64,000 nt of DNA, taken from assembly GCA_028291515.1 (NCBI GenBank), contig JAQGHU010000011.1:1-64000 (forward strand). The letters run 5' to 3'. The DNA is from Schlesneria sp. GTDB taxonomy: Bacteria > Planctomycetota > Planctomycetia > Planctomycetales > Planctomycetaceae. The position numbers were made by a program, and so were the translations under genes. The notes below the pieces were generated by a model. That model did not search any database. It was not told the DNA's origin and saw only the letters and a program-made list of their open reading frames with translations. Of this stretch, positions 27,056-38,150 are shown piece by piece; position 1 is the stretch's first letter; each line of letters starts with the position of its first letter.

Positions 27056-29272
27056 ATGGCCATCAAACTTCCGTTCGCAGACCTCCTGCACCAGCGAGAC
27101 GGCCGCTACACGCGCGAGATGCTGTTGAGTCCCGGCGGATTCGGCTTAGGAGTGGTTCCCGACCGAAGCAAGCCAGACGCGACGACACCGATGACCTGCG
27201 GCTTCTGCTCGACCGGCTGCAGCCTGAACATTCATCTTCAGGACGGTGCCGCAGTCGGGCTGACACCCAATACGAACTATCCCGTCAATTTGGGAATGGC
27301 CTGCCCCAAAGGATGGGAAGCTCTGAATGTTTTGAACTCATCCGAACGCGCGACGACACCATTGCTACGCAATCAGAAGGGACATCTGGAACCCGTCAGC
27401 TGGGATGTCGCGATGGGCGCCTTCTGCTCGCGATTCAAGCAGATCCAGCGAGACCACGGGCCCGAATCGGTGGCCTGGCTGGGAACCGGACAACTGGCAA
27501 CGGAAGAACTGGCGCTGCTGGGAGCGGTCGCCAAGTTTGGAATGGGAATGATTCATGGCGACGGCAACACGCGTCAGTGCATGGCAACCGCGGTCGTCGC
27601 CTATAAGCAATCGTTCGGATTCGACGCACCTCCGTATACGTACCAGGACTTCGAAGAGTCCGACTGCATGATCTTCGTGGGAGCCAACGTCTGCATCGCT
27701 CACCCAATCCTGTGGGAACGGGTGATGCGTAACAAACGGAAGCCGGAAATCATCGTCGTCGATCCGCGCCGAACTGAAACCGCCATGAACGCCACGCAGC
27801 ATCTGGCGATTCGACCGAAGAGCGATCTGGCGTTGTTTTACGGGCTGGCTCACATCCTGATCGAAAACGATTGGATTGATCACGACTATATCGCTGATCA
27901 CACAAACGGCTTCGAGGAATTCGCCGCTCACGTGAAGCAGTTCACTCCCGAGATCGTGGCCGAGAGAACGGGCCTGACGGTGGAAAGCCTGCATCGCGTG
28001 GCTCGCACCATTCACGAGCGACCACGGGTCTCGTTCTGGTGGACGATGGGCGTTAACCAAAGTTACGAGGGAGTGCGGGCGGCTCAGAGCCTGATCAATC
28101 TGGCACTCATCACAGGCAACATGGGTCGGCCGGGAACTGGGGCGAACTCAATCACTGGCCAATGCAACGCGATGGGCTCGCGACTGTTCTCGAACACGAC
28201 CGGGCTGCTGGGTGGCCGAGATTTCACGAAGGCCGAAGATCGCGCCACTGTGGCCAATTTGCTGAAGATTGACGTCGACCGCATCCCCAGCGTGAACAGC
28301 TGGGCCTACCCAGAGATCCTCGAAGGAATTCTCGCGGGCAAGATCAAGGGACTGTGGGTCGTCGCCACCAATCCAGTCCATTCGTGGATCAACCAGAATC
28401 AATGTCGAGACATTCTCGACCGGCTCGACTTTCTAGTCGTGCAAGACATGTACTCCACCACCGAAACCGCTCGCGAGGCGGACTTGGTACTACCAGCCGC
28501 CGCGTGGGGTGAGAAGGACGGCACCTTCATCAACTCGGAACGCCGCATTGGGGTGATCAAGAAGGTCTCGCCGGCCCCCGGCCAGGCGTTGGCGGATTTC
28601 CAGATCATGCGTCTCGTCGCACATCATTGGGGCTGTGAAAGCCTGTTTCGCGAATGGAGATCGCCTGAAGACGCCTTCCAGATCTTGAAGCGACTCAGCG
28701 CGGGGCAACCCTGCGACTTCACCGCCATCAAGGATTACCAGCATCTCGACAACGAGGGCGGTATCCAATGGCCGTGTGTGGCTGGCGCAAGTGGCGGCAG
28801 TGCACAGTCGAGCGAGTTCACTCAGCGTCGCTTGTTCGAGGATGGCCGCTACTACCACGCCGATGGCAAGGCGAAGCTGCTGTTTGAAATGCCACGGCCC
28901 ATGCCCGAGCCGCCGACCAAGGACTATCCGATGATCCTGCTGACGGGTCGTGGCACGGCCGTGCAGTGGCATACACAGACTCGCACGGGGAAGTCAGCCG
29001 TGCTGAACAAGCTGAGCCCCGAATCGATCTACGTCGAAGTTAATCCGCGCGACGCTCGGGAAGCGGGAATTCAGCCTCATGAGTGGATTGCTGTGGAATC
29101 GCAGCGGGGTCGAGTCCGAGCGCGCGCCTTTGTCACCAACACCGTGCAACCCGGCCAGGTCTTTATCCCCATGCACTACGACACGGCCAATCAACTGACA
29201 GATGCCGTGTTCGACCCTTACTCACGCCAGCCGTCTTACAAGGCGTGCGCGGTCCGTATCGTCCGCATTTAG
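27056..29272 (+). CDS. nasA: Nitrate reductase catalytic subunit, NasA/NarB type
   Basis: A 738-residue molybdopterin-guanine-dinucleotide enzyme reducing nitrate to nitrite. The N-terminal [4Fe-4S] site is CGFCSTGC followed by CPKGWEAL. The likely Mo-ligand Cys lies in [14 protein letters not shown]. The C-terminal molydopterin-binding domain is seen in [20 protein letters not shown] and [15 protein letters not shown]. There is no Tat signal, so it acts in the cytoplasm as assimilatory enzymes do. AAGGAG lies 9 nt before the ATG. It is 13 bp from the DmsBC-like gene, in the same operon. Confidence 0.93.
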   Translation: MAIKLPFADLLHQRDGRYTREMLLSPGGFGLGVVPDRSKPDATTPMTCGFCSTGCSLNIHLQDGAAVGLTPNTNYPVNLGMACPKGWEALNVLNSSERATTPLLRNQKGHLEPVSWDVAMGAFCSRFKQIQRDHGPESVAWLGTGQLATEELALLGAVAKFGMGMIHGDGNTRQCMATAVVAYKQSFGFDAPPYTYQDFEESDCMIFVGANVCIAHPILWERVMRNKRKPEIIVVDPRRTETAMNATQHLAIRPKSDLALFYGLAHILIENDWIDHDYIADHTNGFEEFAAHVKQFTPEIVAERTGLTVESLHRVARTIHERPRVSFWWTMGVNQSYEGVRAAQSLINLALITGNMGRPGTGANSITGQCNAMGSRLFSNTTGLLGGRDFTKAEDRATVANLLKIDVDRIPSVNSWAYPEILEGILAGKIKGLWVVATNPVHSWINQNQCRDILDRLDFLVVQDMYSTTETAREADLVLPAAAWGEKDGTFINSERRIGVIKKVSPAPGQALADFQIMRLVAHHWGCESLFREWRSPEDAFQILKRLSAGQPCDFTAIKDYQHLDNEGGIQWPCVAGASGGSAQSSEFTQRRLFEDGRYYHADGKAKLLFEMPRPMPEPPTKDYPMILLTGRGTAVQWHTQTRTGKSAVLNKLSPESIYVEVNPRDAREAGIQPHEWIAVESQRGRVRARAFVTNTVQPGQVFIPMHYDTANQLTDAVFDPYSRQPSYKACAVRIVRI

Positions 29273-29298
29273 CCCGTCCCCAACAAAGGATCCGAATC

Positions 29299-30645
29299 GT
29301 GTATACCCCTCCAGGCAAGGCCACTCGTATCGACCTGTTCAGCCTGAAGACGCCGCAAATGCGCGCGTTTCACATGACGTGGTTCGCGTTCTTCTTGTGC
29401 TTTTTCGCGTGGTTCGGCATCGCGCCGCTGATGCCGATCGTCCGAAAAGAACTGGCACTGACCAAGGACCAGGTCGGCTGGTGCATCATCGGCTCGGTCT
29501 CGATCACGATCCTGGCTCGCATGGGAATCGGCTGGCTGTGCGATCGGATTGGGCCGCGATTGTCCTATACGTGGCTGCTGACACTGGGCTCCATCCCCGT
29601 CATGATGATCGGCTTCGCGAACAGCTTTGAATCGTTCCTGCTGTTTCGCATCCTGATCGGTGTCATCGGTGCTTCATTCGTCATCACTCAGTACCACACA
29701 TCGCAGATGTTCGCGTCTAACTGTATCGGCACGGCAAACGCGGCCACCGCCGGTTGGGGAAACCTGGGCGGTGGCGTGACGCAGATGGTCATGCCATTGG
29801 TCTTCGCAGGCTTTGTCACTCTGTGCGGTTTTAGCGATGCCCTCGGTTGGCGTGCGGCGATGCTGCTGTCAGGCATCCTCTGCTTCCTGACGGGGATCGC
29901 TTACTATTTTCTGACGCAAGACACCCCGGAAGGTAACTTCAGTACACTTCGCCAATCGGGAGCAATGCCGGCCGTCAAACAATCCAAGGGAAGCTTTCTC
30001 GCCGCGGCCGGCGACTACCGAGTCTGGGCGCTGGCCCTGATCTATGCCTGTTGCTTCGGGATGGAATTAACGCTGGACAACATCGCCGCTCTGTACTTCA
30101 CCGATTACTTCCAACTCGATCTGTACTGGGCCGGTGCCGCGGCAGCATCGTTCGGTATGATGAATTTGTTCGCACGTGCCTTGGGGGGCTACATCAGCGA
30201 TCGCTGCAATGCCGAGTGGGGCCTGAAAGGACGAGTCCGCTGGATGTTCGCGGTCGTGCTGTGCGAAGGGCTGTGCCTGATGCTGTTCGCGTCAATGAAC
30301 GTCATCTGGCTGGCCGTTCCTTCGATGCTGCTGTTGGGGCTGTTCGTCAAGATGTCCAACGGAGCCACCTACGCCGTGGTCCCGTTCGTCAATCGGCAAT
30401 CTCTCGGTTCGGTGGCCGGGATTGTCGGGGCAGGGGGTAACATCGGGGCGGTGGCCGCAGGCTTCTTATTCAAAGGAGGCATGAGCTGGCCGGCCGCATT
30501 GATGCTGCTGGGAGGCGTGATCACGATCAGCTCGACCGCGGCACTCGCGGTTTGGTTCTCACCAGAAGTGGAAGCAGACGCGTTGAAGCTGCAGAAGCCA
30601 CAGCCCGCATCGGAGGGGCTCGAACTGGCCGGCGCGACTGCGTAG
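29299..30645 (+). CDS. narK: NarK/NRT2-type nitrate (nitrite) transporter, MFS
   Basis: A 448-residue major facilitator with about 12 membrane helices. It has both nitrate-porter signatures, GWGNLGGGVTQMVMPL in helix 5 and GAGGNIGAVAAGFLF in helix 11. The R-x2-G-x3-R loop motif is seen as DRIGPRL and DRCNAEWG. It imports nitrate and possibly exchanges nitrite. The GTG at 29299 follows AAAGGA, and the resulting N-terminus is the usual short cytoplasmic leader before helix 1. A longer frame overlapping the end of nasA is less likely. Last cytoplasmic-membrane component of the nitrate operon. Confidence 0.93.
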   Translation: MYTPPGKATRIDLFSLKTPQMRAFHMTWFAFFLCFFAWFGIAPLMPIVRKELALTKDQVGWCIIGSVSITILARMGIGWLCDRIGPRLSYTWLLTLGSIPVMMIGFANSFESFLLFRILIGVIGASFVITQYHTSQMFASNCIGTANAATAGWGNLGGGVTQMVMPLVFAGFVTLCGFSDALGWRAAMLLSGILCFLTGIAYYFLTQDTPEGNFSTLRQSGAMPAVKQSKGSFLAAAGDYRVWALALIYACCFGMELTLDNIAALYFTDYFQLDLYWAGAAAASFGMMNLFARALGGYISDRCNAEWGLKGRVRWMFAVVLCEGLCLMLFASMNVIWLAVPSMLLLGLFVKMSNGATYAVVPFVNRQSLGSVAGIVGAGGNIGAVAAGFLFKGGMSWPAALMLLGGVITISSTAALAVWFSPEVEADALKLQKPQPASEGLELAGATA

Positions 30646-30923
30646 TTCAGGACTGAATTCGGCAGATTATTCCGGTCGGATCTCAGGGACTCATGACAGG
30701 TACAGACAACCGGAACAATCGCTACAGGCGTCCGTGACGAGCGGCGGCAGCGAAAGTATGCGGCAGTCCACAGTTACTTTGCGCACCTGTCCTGTTCGAT
30801 AGATTCCATGGTCGAGGTGGCTAATCAATGACCCAGGCCGTTTTCAAGGCAGTGCGCAGGCATACTTCTCGATAGCGACGCGACGCCCAGATGAATTGAA
30901 TGCAATCTCGAAGGACCGAGTGA

Positions 30924-32594
30924 ATGAAGTGGTTGCCGACCGGATTAGTGTGGAGTCTTCATCTCGGCCTGGCCAGCATGGCCCTGGCGATCGAACTAGA
31001 GGCGTCACCAGCCGATGTCGTCGACAGCACAGCAATATCGCGGGAAGGCGAGATCGCCCTTCCACCAACACCAGCAGACGCGGCAGTCGTTGCCGATGAT
31101 GCCGCTTTGCCCGCGATGATCGTGTCTCAGCAAACAAGCTATCCCGCGCCGCAGGCTGCCGCTCCCAAACCTGCGTCACCAAAACCACCGCCGCAGCCTT
31201 GGAAGTTGTGCTTCTTCGACAATGACTTCAGCTACAAGAAAGATCCGAATCACAAGCCGCTGCTGGGCGAGAACTTCAAGGATATCCCTTTAGGAAGCTT
31301 GGTCCCGTGGGAATCGGCTGAAGAGACGCGACTCTCGGTCGGTGGTGAGATTCGCTGGCGGTTTATGGACGAAGCCAACCGTCTGCGGCCGCCGCTCACC
31401 CAACCTGGCCGATCGGTCTATGACCTTGTTCGCTGGAGAAACTATTTTGATCTGAAGCACTCGGACTGGGTGCGAGTCTACATTGAGATGATCAACGCCG
31501 ACATCTACAATAACGATTTGCCGGTGACCGGAATCGATGCCAATCACTGGGACCTGCAGAACGCCTTCCTCGATTTGAAGGTCTTCGAGCGCGACGAAAA
31601 GCCAGTCTGGTTTCGAGTCGGTCGGCAGGAGCTTTCGTTTGGTTCTCAACGGCTGATTTCACCGCTGGACTGGGCCAACACCCGCCGCAACTTTCAGGGG
31701 ATCCGGCTCAACAGCCCCGGCGTCAATTGGGACTTGGATGCCTGGCTGACGAATCCCGTCAACACCGCCACGGCGGGCGACGGCGGCGGTATCGGGCCCA
31801 CGCTGGGTGTCAATTACCTCGACAACAGGTTCGACCCCGCCAACCACAACATCATCTTCGGAGGTGGCTATGCCACCTACAAGGGGATCAAGAACCACAC
31901 GATCGACACCTATTTCCTGTGGGCGAACTATGACGGCTCGTTTCCCGGCGGTGCCGGCTTCCCCGTCGGCAATCGATTCACTTACGGCCATCGCTGGGCG
32001 GGGACCTTCAACGTCGACGATGGAACTCGCGCCTGGTTGACCGACTTCGAAGGGGGCTATCAGTTCGGTGATGATCGCGGACAAAGCGTGCAGGCCGGGT
32101 TCTTCGTCACGGGGCTGGGGCATCAATGGAAAAAGGTGATGTGGGAACCGACCCTGTGGGGCTTCTATGACTATGCCACCGGCGACGGCAACCCCAACGA
32201 CAAGGTCAACAACACCTTCTTCCAGTACTACGGTCTGGTCCATGCCTATATGGGTCTGATCGACAACCTGGCACGACAGAACCTGAGCGACATCAATTGG
32301 CGGTTCCAGTTAAAGCCGACTCAAAAACTGAGTCTGCAAGTGGCTCAACACTTCTTCCAACTCGCCAATACCAACGATCACCTCTACACAGTCAACGGCC
32401 AGCAATTCCCCACCGCAACCAATCAAGGCAGCAACATCGGCACGGAACTCGACCTGCTCGCCACATACAACGTGACCACCAACCTCAGCGTCGAACTGGG
32501 CTACTTCCAATTCTTCTACGGCGACTACATCAACACCGTCTCACCACGTGGCAATGCAGAGCTGCTGTACCTGCAGTCGACACTGCGGTACTGA
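30924..32594 (+). CDS. Outer-membrane porin, alginate-export (AlgE-like) family
   Basis: A 556-residue protein with a signal peptide (VWSLHLGLASMALA, cleavage near residue 23), a Pro/Ala-rich linker (residues 50-75) and a beta-barrel domain of the alginate-export type. Barrel features include alternating aromatic strands (RVYIEMINADIYNNDLPVTG, WFRVGRQELSFGSQRLISP) and a C-terminal strand ending YLQSTLRY with a terminal aromatic. It probably forms an outer-membrane channel. Following narK, it may serve nitrate entry, but the 278-bp gap suggests its own promoter. A decayed partial copy lies at 35296-35703. Confidence 0.82.
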   Translation: MKWLPTGLVWSLHLGLASMALAIELEASPADVVDSTAISREGEIALPPTPADAAVVADDAALPAMIVSQQTSYPAPQAAAPKPASPKPPPQPWKLCFFDNDFSYKKDPNHKPLLGENFKDIPLGSLVPWESAEETRLSVGGEIRWRFMDEANRLRPPLTQPGRSVYDLVRWRNYFDLKHSDWVRVYIEMINADIYNNDLPVTGIDANHWDLQNAFLDLKVFERDEKPVWFRVGRQELSFGSQRLISPLDWANTRRNFQGIRLNSPGVNWDLDAWLTNPVNTATAGDGGGIGPTLGVNYLDNRFDPANHNIIFGGGYATYKGIKNHTIDTYFLWANYDGSFPGGAGFPVGNRFTYGHRWAGTFNVDDGTRAWLTDFEGGYQFGDDRGQSVQAGFFVTGLGHQWKKVMWEPTLWGFYDYATGDGNPNDKVNNTFFQYYGLVHAYMGLIDNLARQNLSDINWRFQLKPTQKLSLQVAQHFFQLANTNDHLYTVNGQQFPTATNQGSNIGTELDLLATYNVTTNLSVELGYFQFFYGDYINTVSPRGNAELLYLQSTLRY

Positions 32595-32627
32595 GTTCGC
32601 AGTGCCGGGCGTGTTCGGAGTGCGGAA

Positions 32628-34682
<2,055 letters not shown>

Positions 34683-34691
34683 TCATCTCCC

Positions 34692-35156
34692 TCAGGTTGC
34701 GTTCTCGGTGGCAGCGGCCGCCTTAATCGGCGAACTTTCCGCAAGTGATTCGGCAACTCGCCGCAATAGTGTGACGAGCGTTGTGACCTCTGCAGTACTC
34801 AAGGAACAGACCATCTGGTCTCTGATCGACTGCCCGGATTCCCAGACCTGTTGAAACTTCTGCCGACCGGCCTTTGTCAAGGAAACGGTCTTCGCCCGTC
34901 CATCGGTCGGATGAGTATCGCGAGAAACCAGCCCACGTTTTCGCAGCAAGGCCAGCATGGCGCGAACAGTACTGGGATCGGAAGGCATCCGACCTGCTAA
35001 CTCGCGCTGAGTGAGTGCATCCCCTCGCGCCAGTGTTGCCAGCAACACAAATTGATCTGCGGTGACGCCGTGTTCTTCAAACCGCAGATTTGATTGGCGG
35101 TGGAGGGAGTGATAAGCAGACCTCAGCACCAGCGGAAGTTCATTCTTCTGATCCAT
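34692..35156 (-). CDS. MarR-family transcriptional regulator
   Basis: A 154-residue winged-helix regulator of the MarR family. The recognition region reads LTQRELAGRMPSDPSTVRAM, and the wing RKRGLVSRDTHPTDGRAKTV carries the D-x-R-x4 pattern. Such proteins act as dimers and bind phenolic or aromatic ligands. Coupled to the esterase gene, it may sense an aromatic acid released by that enzyme; this is inference. A near-palindrome upstream (35183-35196) could be its own operator. Confidence 0.92.
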   Translation of the reverse strand: MDQKNELPLVLRSAYHSLHRQSNLRFEEHGVTADQFVLLATLARGDALTQRELAGRMPSDPSTVRAMLALLRKRGLVSRDTHPTDGRAKTVSLTKAGRQKFQQVWESGQSIRDQMVCSLSTAEVTTLVTLLRRVAESLAESSPIKAAAATENAT

Positions 35157-35182
35157 GAGTCAAAACCCCCGAACCGACAACC

Positions 35183-35196
35183 GTACGTATACGCAC
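35183..35196. promoter_or_regulatory. Candidate MarR operator
   Basis: GTACGTATACGCAC is a 14-bp near-palindrome (one mismatched pair) with the perfect core CGTATACG, 27 bp upstream of the MarR start codon. The position and symmetry suit an autoregulatory site. There is no independent evidence. Confidence 0.35.
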
Positions 35197-35295
35197 GAAT
35201 CTATCAAGTGAAAGTCTAGTGTCAAGGATTGCCAAAAGCCACGACACCTGCCGGGACTGGAAAAGAGAAAGTCCGGAACAGATCCGATATCCATA

Positions 35296-35703
35296 AACGA
35301 TCACGGACAAATCGTGCAGGCCGGCTTCTTCCTGGCAGGCCCGGCCATCAATGGACTGGCTCAGGCCTTCATGGGTCTGATCGACAACCTGGCCCGACAG
35401 AACCTGAGCGACATCAATTGGCGGTTCCAGTTCAAGCCCACTCACAAACTAAGTCTGCAAGTGGCTCAGCACTACTTCCAACTCGCCAACACCAACGACC
35501 ACCTCTACACCGTCAACGGCCAGCAATTCCCTACAGCGACAAACCAAGGGAGCCAACATCGGCACCGAACTCGACCTGCTCGCCACGTACAACGTGACCA
35601 CCAACCTCAGCGTCGAACTCGGCTACTTCCAATTCTTCTACGGCGACTACATCGATACCGTTTCGCCTCGCGGCAACGCTGAGTTGCTTTATTTGCGAGA
35701 CTG
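35296..35703 (+). pseudogene. Decayed partial copy of the alginate-export porin
   Basis: The DNA matches the 3' part of the porin gene at 30924-32594. It begins at the block QAGFFLAG (QAGFFVTG in the intact gene), skips about 50 codons present there, and resumes at LAQAFMGLIDNLARQNLSDI. One extra C near 35553 (AGCC for AGC) shifts the frame, so the ELDLLATYNVTTNLSVELGY segment continues in another frame. The final strand is lost, and the frame ends LYLRD. It has no 5' half, signal peptide or start. It is a pseudogene left by duplication or recombination. Confidence 0.85.
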
Positions 35704-35786
35704 AAGGCGATCTTGACGACTTTCTTAGCCTGGATCTTGTCGAGTTGGGTCAGTTGCTCCGATACGCTTTGAATCTTCAGTTCGCA
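35700..35786 (-). pseudogene. Truncated 5' end of an unknown gene
   Basis: An ATG at 35786 opens a protein-like segment (MCELKIQSVSEQLTQLDKIQ, then AKKVVKIAF), which stops being protein-like exactly where the porin pseudogene begins. It may be the start of a gene cut by the rearrangement that brought in the porin fragment. I do not recognise the family. Confidence 0.35.
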
Positions 35787-35947
35787 CATGCGCAGTATGC
35801 CACGGTTTGAACGATGCAGAACTGATTGTACCGATTCAATGAAAGCTAGCGAAACAATCGGTACCAATGCCTGAAAATCAGCGTTGACACCGCTTGGTAC
35901 CAGCATTCAGACTGTCGATCTCGCACAACCGTCAACAGGGCAAATCG

Positions 35948-36790
35948 ATGAAGTTATTTATCAGTTGGTCAGGCACGCGCAGCAAGGTCGTCGCCGAATT
36001 TCTCTCTGACTGGATCAAGTGCGTTCTCCAGGCAACACGCCCTTGGATTTCCACCCGCGACATCGACCGGGGAGCGCTATGGTTCAGCGAAATTAGTGAT
36101 CAGTTGAAAGACACCGTCGTAGGAATTGTCTGCCTCACGGAGGAGAACAAAAATCGACCGTGGATACTTTTTGAAACCGGTGCGCTCGCGAAGGGGCTTT
36201 CCTCAAGCCGCGTATGCACGTTCTTGATCGACCTTCAACCGAAAGATCTTGAAGATCCACTCGCGCAGTTCAATCACACCCTGCCGACGAAGGAAAGCAT
36301 TTGGGCGTTGATAAGAACGTTGAATAACATCCTAGGCTCCAACGCACTTGACGAGCGAGTATTGTCGACAGTTTTTGAAACCTACTGGACGCAGTTCGAA
36401 CAGAAATTCAAGAAACTCTTGGATGAAACGCCCGCATCCGTAAAGGGTCCACCTCGACCTAGTGAGGACATTCTGGCAGACATTCTTGAGAATACTCGAT
36501 TTATTAGCGGAAGAGTTCGCCGACTTGAGTCGTCAGTCGGCATTCCAGCAGCGCCAGTCGAAATGAGCATGTCGGAACCACTGCCCGCGCGGGTCGAATT
36601 CAATGGGCATGTAACTCAATTCGCAGATACGCGAGCGGCAGGTGCGTACAATCATCTGATTCAGTCTTATAGTGGAAAGTCCTTTTCCAGAATCACACCA
36701 GTGATCGCCGAATTGAAATCACTTTTTGGTATAGACGACCTAACGGCGAGGGATCTAATCTCCTTATACCAACGGACCTGTCCGAAATGA
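35948..36790 (+). CDS. TIR-domain protein with unknown C-terminal region
   Basis: A 280-residue protein. Residues 1-~125 form a bacterial TIR-like domain: it starts MKLFISWSGTRSKVVAEFL and has RDIDRGALWFSEISDQLKDT, GIVCLTEEN and WILFETGALAKGL. The Glu in the FETGALAK helix is in the position of the catalytic Glu of TIR NADases. Residues ~160-185 look like a coiled coil (DILADILENTRFISGRVRRL), and the last ~70 residues are a small domain I do not recognise. Many bacterial TIR proteins degrade NAD+ in phage defence. Here no ThsA, SAVED or Argonaute partner is adjacent, but a decayed toxin gene and an ATPase cassette lie next door. The start at 35948 puts the first TIR strand at the N-terminus. 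Confidence 0.75.
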   Translation: MKLFISWSGTRSKVVAEFLSDWIKCVLQATRPWISTRDIDRGALWFSEISDQLKDTVVGIVCLTEENKNRPWILFETGALAKGLSSSRVCTFLIDLQPKDLEDPLAQFNHTLPTKESIWALIRTLNNILGSNALDERVLSTVFETYWTQFEQKFKKLLDETPASVKGPPRPSEDILADILENTRFISGRVRRLESSVGIPAAPVEMSMSEPLPARVEFNGHVTQFADTRAAGAYNHLIQSYSGKSFSRITPVIAELKSLFGIDDLTARDLISLYQRTCPK

Positions 36791-36813
36791 TTTTACGGAA
36801 TCGAATATCCAAT

Positions 36814-37085
36814 CTAGCGATCGTCTAAATCCATGTGACCTTGTGCCGCATGACTGACCACCCGACAGTCATGCGCTCCAATGCATGCCCGCGTCGCGAT
36901 CTCGACTCCTCTGCTCAGGAATGGCAGGTATGGAATTAAGTCAGGGATAGATTAGAAGCCCTGCGAGAGGGAAGTAGCCGCTGCGTTCCGCCTGGGTCAG
37001 CGCGTGAGCAACCTCGATTGGGTAGGTGCCTGGCGCAATTAGCTCTTGAATGAGCTACCGGAAATCGGCTTCCAGTGCCAAAGCC
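36814..37085 (-). pseudogene. 3' part of a VapC-type PIN toxin gene, decayed
   Basis: On the minus strand the sequence begins ALALEADFR, has an in-frame TAG at 37056-37058, and continues LIQELIAPGTYPIEVAHALT then QAERSGYFPLAGLL. After a frameshift near 36930 it continues LPFLSRGVEIATRACIGAHD, CRVV and, at the end, DLDDR. From knowledge of the family, these are the middle and C-terminal blocks of a VapC PIN domain (P-x-E-x-A-x-AL ... YD ... DD-R). The first residue block starts directly after the stop codon of the gene at 37086-38141. The matching N-terminal part lies 2.65 kb away at 39735-39822. Confidence 0.75.
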
Positions 37086-38141
37086 TTAACGCAGTCTCCC
37101 CTTCTTGCGGCCTGAGTCACTTTCGAGCGGCGTTAGCTCGATGATTTCTGGAACGTATTCCGGCAGTTTGCGATACTCATTGAGGTGAGTCACCGAGATC
37201 CGTTCCGGCCGGATGGTCGTTCTGGAGCATGATTTGTCAATTTTTATGAAGTCGAAGCCTTTTTCAAAATGAATCGCAATTGACTGAGTTTCTAGATATC
37301 TCGCGTGGCAAATCGACTCTTCTTTGTTTTCAGGTTCACGCTTGAAATGCATTTTAATTGGGATTCCCAACTTGTCGTGCAACCGCTCGACGAGATCACA
37401 CTTCACCCTGTTGTAAGCTGCGGACTGATCTGACAGATTCTCGCCGAGGATTGACTCATGGACCACCGTATACAGTTCAGCGGAGAGTTCGGCCTTGTCA
37501 AAAAAGGCATTATCAATCCAAACTCTCAAAATCCGCTCCATTCCGCGTTCGAATCGACTTAGACTCCTGCCATGACCTATCTGCTTGTCGTAAAAACGCA
37601 GCCATCTCGAAAATCGTGTCGCGCCAACGACAAGGCGGTCGAACTCCAACGGCGACATCTTGTCCGTCGTAGGAAGGGATTCACTATAACGCCGTCGCCT
37701 GATCTCTGATGAACTTTCAATGTAGTCTGGCACCGAAATCAATTGTGTGTTGCCAAGATCGCTCGCGGCCAATCGCGAATGGCTTGCAGGATCAACCAAC
37801 AAAACATCAGCCTTACACTTTATCGCTGTGTTCACCGCTACATCGTCCACATGCCGAGCCGCGTTGAAGGAACAGGTGGTTCTCATCAGTCCCCCTGCGT
37901 TCTTTTTTCCAGGTTGCAGCAAGTCAGTGAACAATGCATGGCTTTTGATGCCCTTTGGGATGCCGGCCAGTTTGTCCACTTGCTCGATCAACTCATTACG
38001 AAGGCGATTCTCGGCGTCAAAAAGCAAAATACCGTTTGAATGAACCCCAAGGAGAAATATCTCCGTATTCAAGTGATATACAGGGTCGCTGAAATTGTCT
38101 GCCGAAAATGCCTCCGGCAGGATGACGTTGCTTAACAGCAT
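37086..38141 (-). CDS. Probable PLD-fold partner of the ATPase
   Basis: A 351-residue protein of no named family that I can be sure of. A block near residues 190-230 (FSRWLRFYDKQIGHGRSLSR) and a later one near 285-305 (HARYLETQSIAIHFEKGFDF) fit the phospholipase-D-like / MIT-C-like pattern in which a D-x-x-I-G strand and an H-x-R-Y motif mark the active or binding site. Only one such H-x-R unit is seen, so a dimer would be needed for a PLD-type site. The gene starts 9 bp after the ATPase stop, so they are co-transcribed. I infer an effector role for this protein controlled by the ATPase. No membrane segment or signal peptide is visible. Confidence 0.6.
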   Translation of the reverse strand: MLLSNVILPEAFSADNFSDPVYHLNTEIFLLGVHSNGILLFDAENRLRNELIEQVDKLAGIPKGIKSHALFTDLLQPGKKNAGGLMRTTCSFNAARHVDDVAVNTAIKCKADVLLVDPASHSRLAASDLGNTQLISVPDYIESSSEIRRRRYSESLPTTDKMSPLEFDRLVVGATRFSRWLRFYDKQIGHGRSLSRFERGMERILRVWIDNAFFDKAELSAELYTVVHESILGENLSDQSAAYNRVKCDLVERLHDKLGIPIKMHFKREPENKEESICHARYLETQSIAIHFEKGFDFIKIDKSCSRTTIRPERISVTHLNEYRKLPEYVPEIIELTPLESDSGRKKGRLR

Positions 38142-38150
38142 TCAATAGCC

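Noticed and set aside
35607-35906. A continuous 99-codon minus-strand frame across the porin fragment
   Set aside because: Its second half is antisense to the porin pseudogene. Only the first part, up to 35700, looks protein-like, so it is listed as a truncated fragment.
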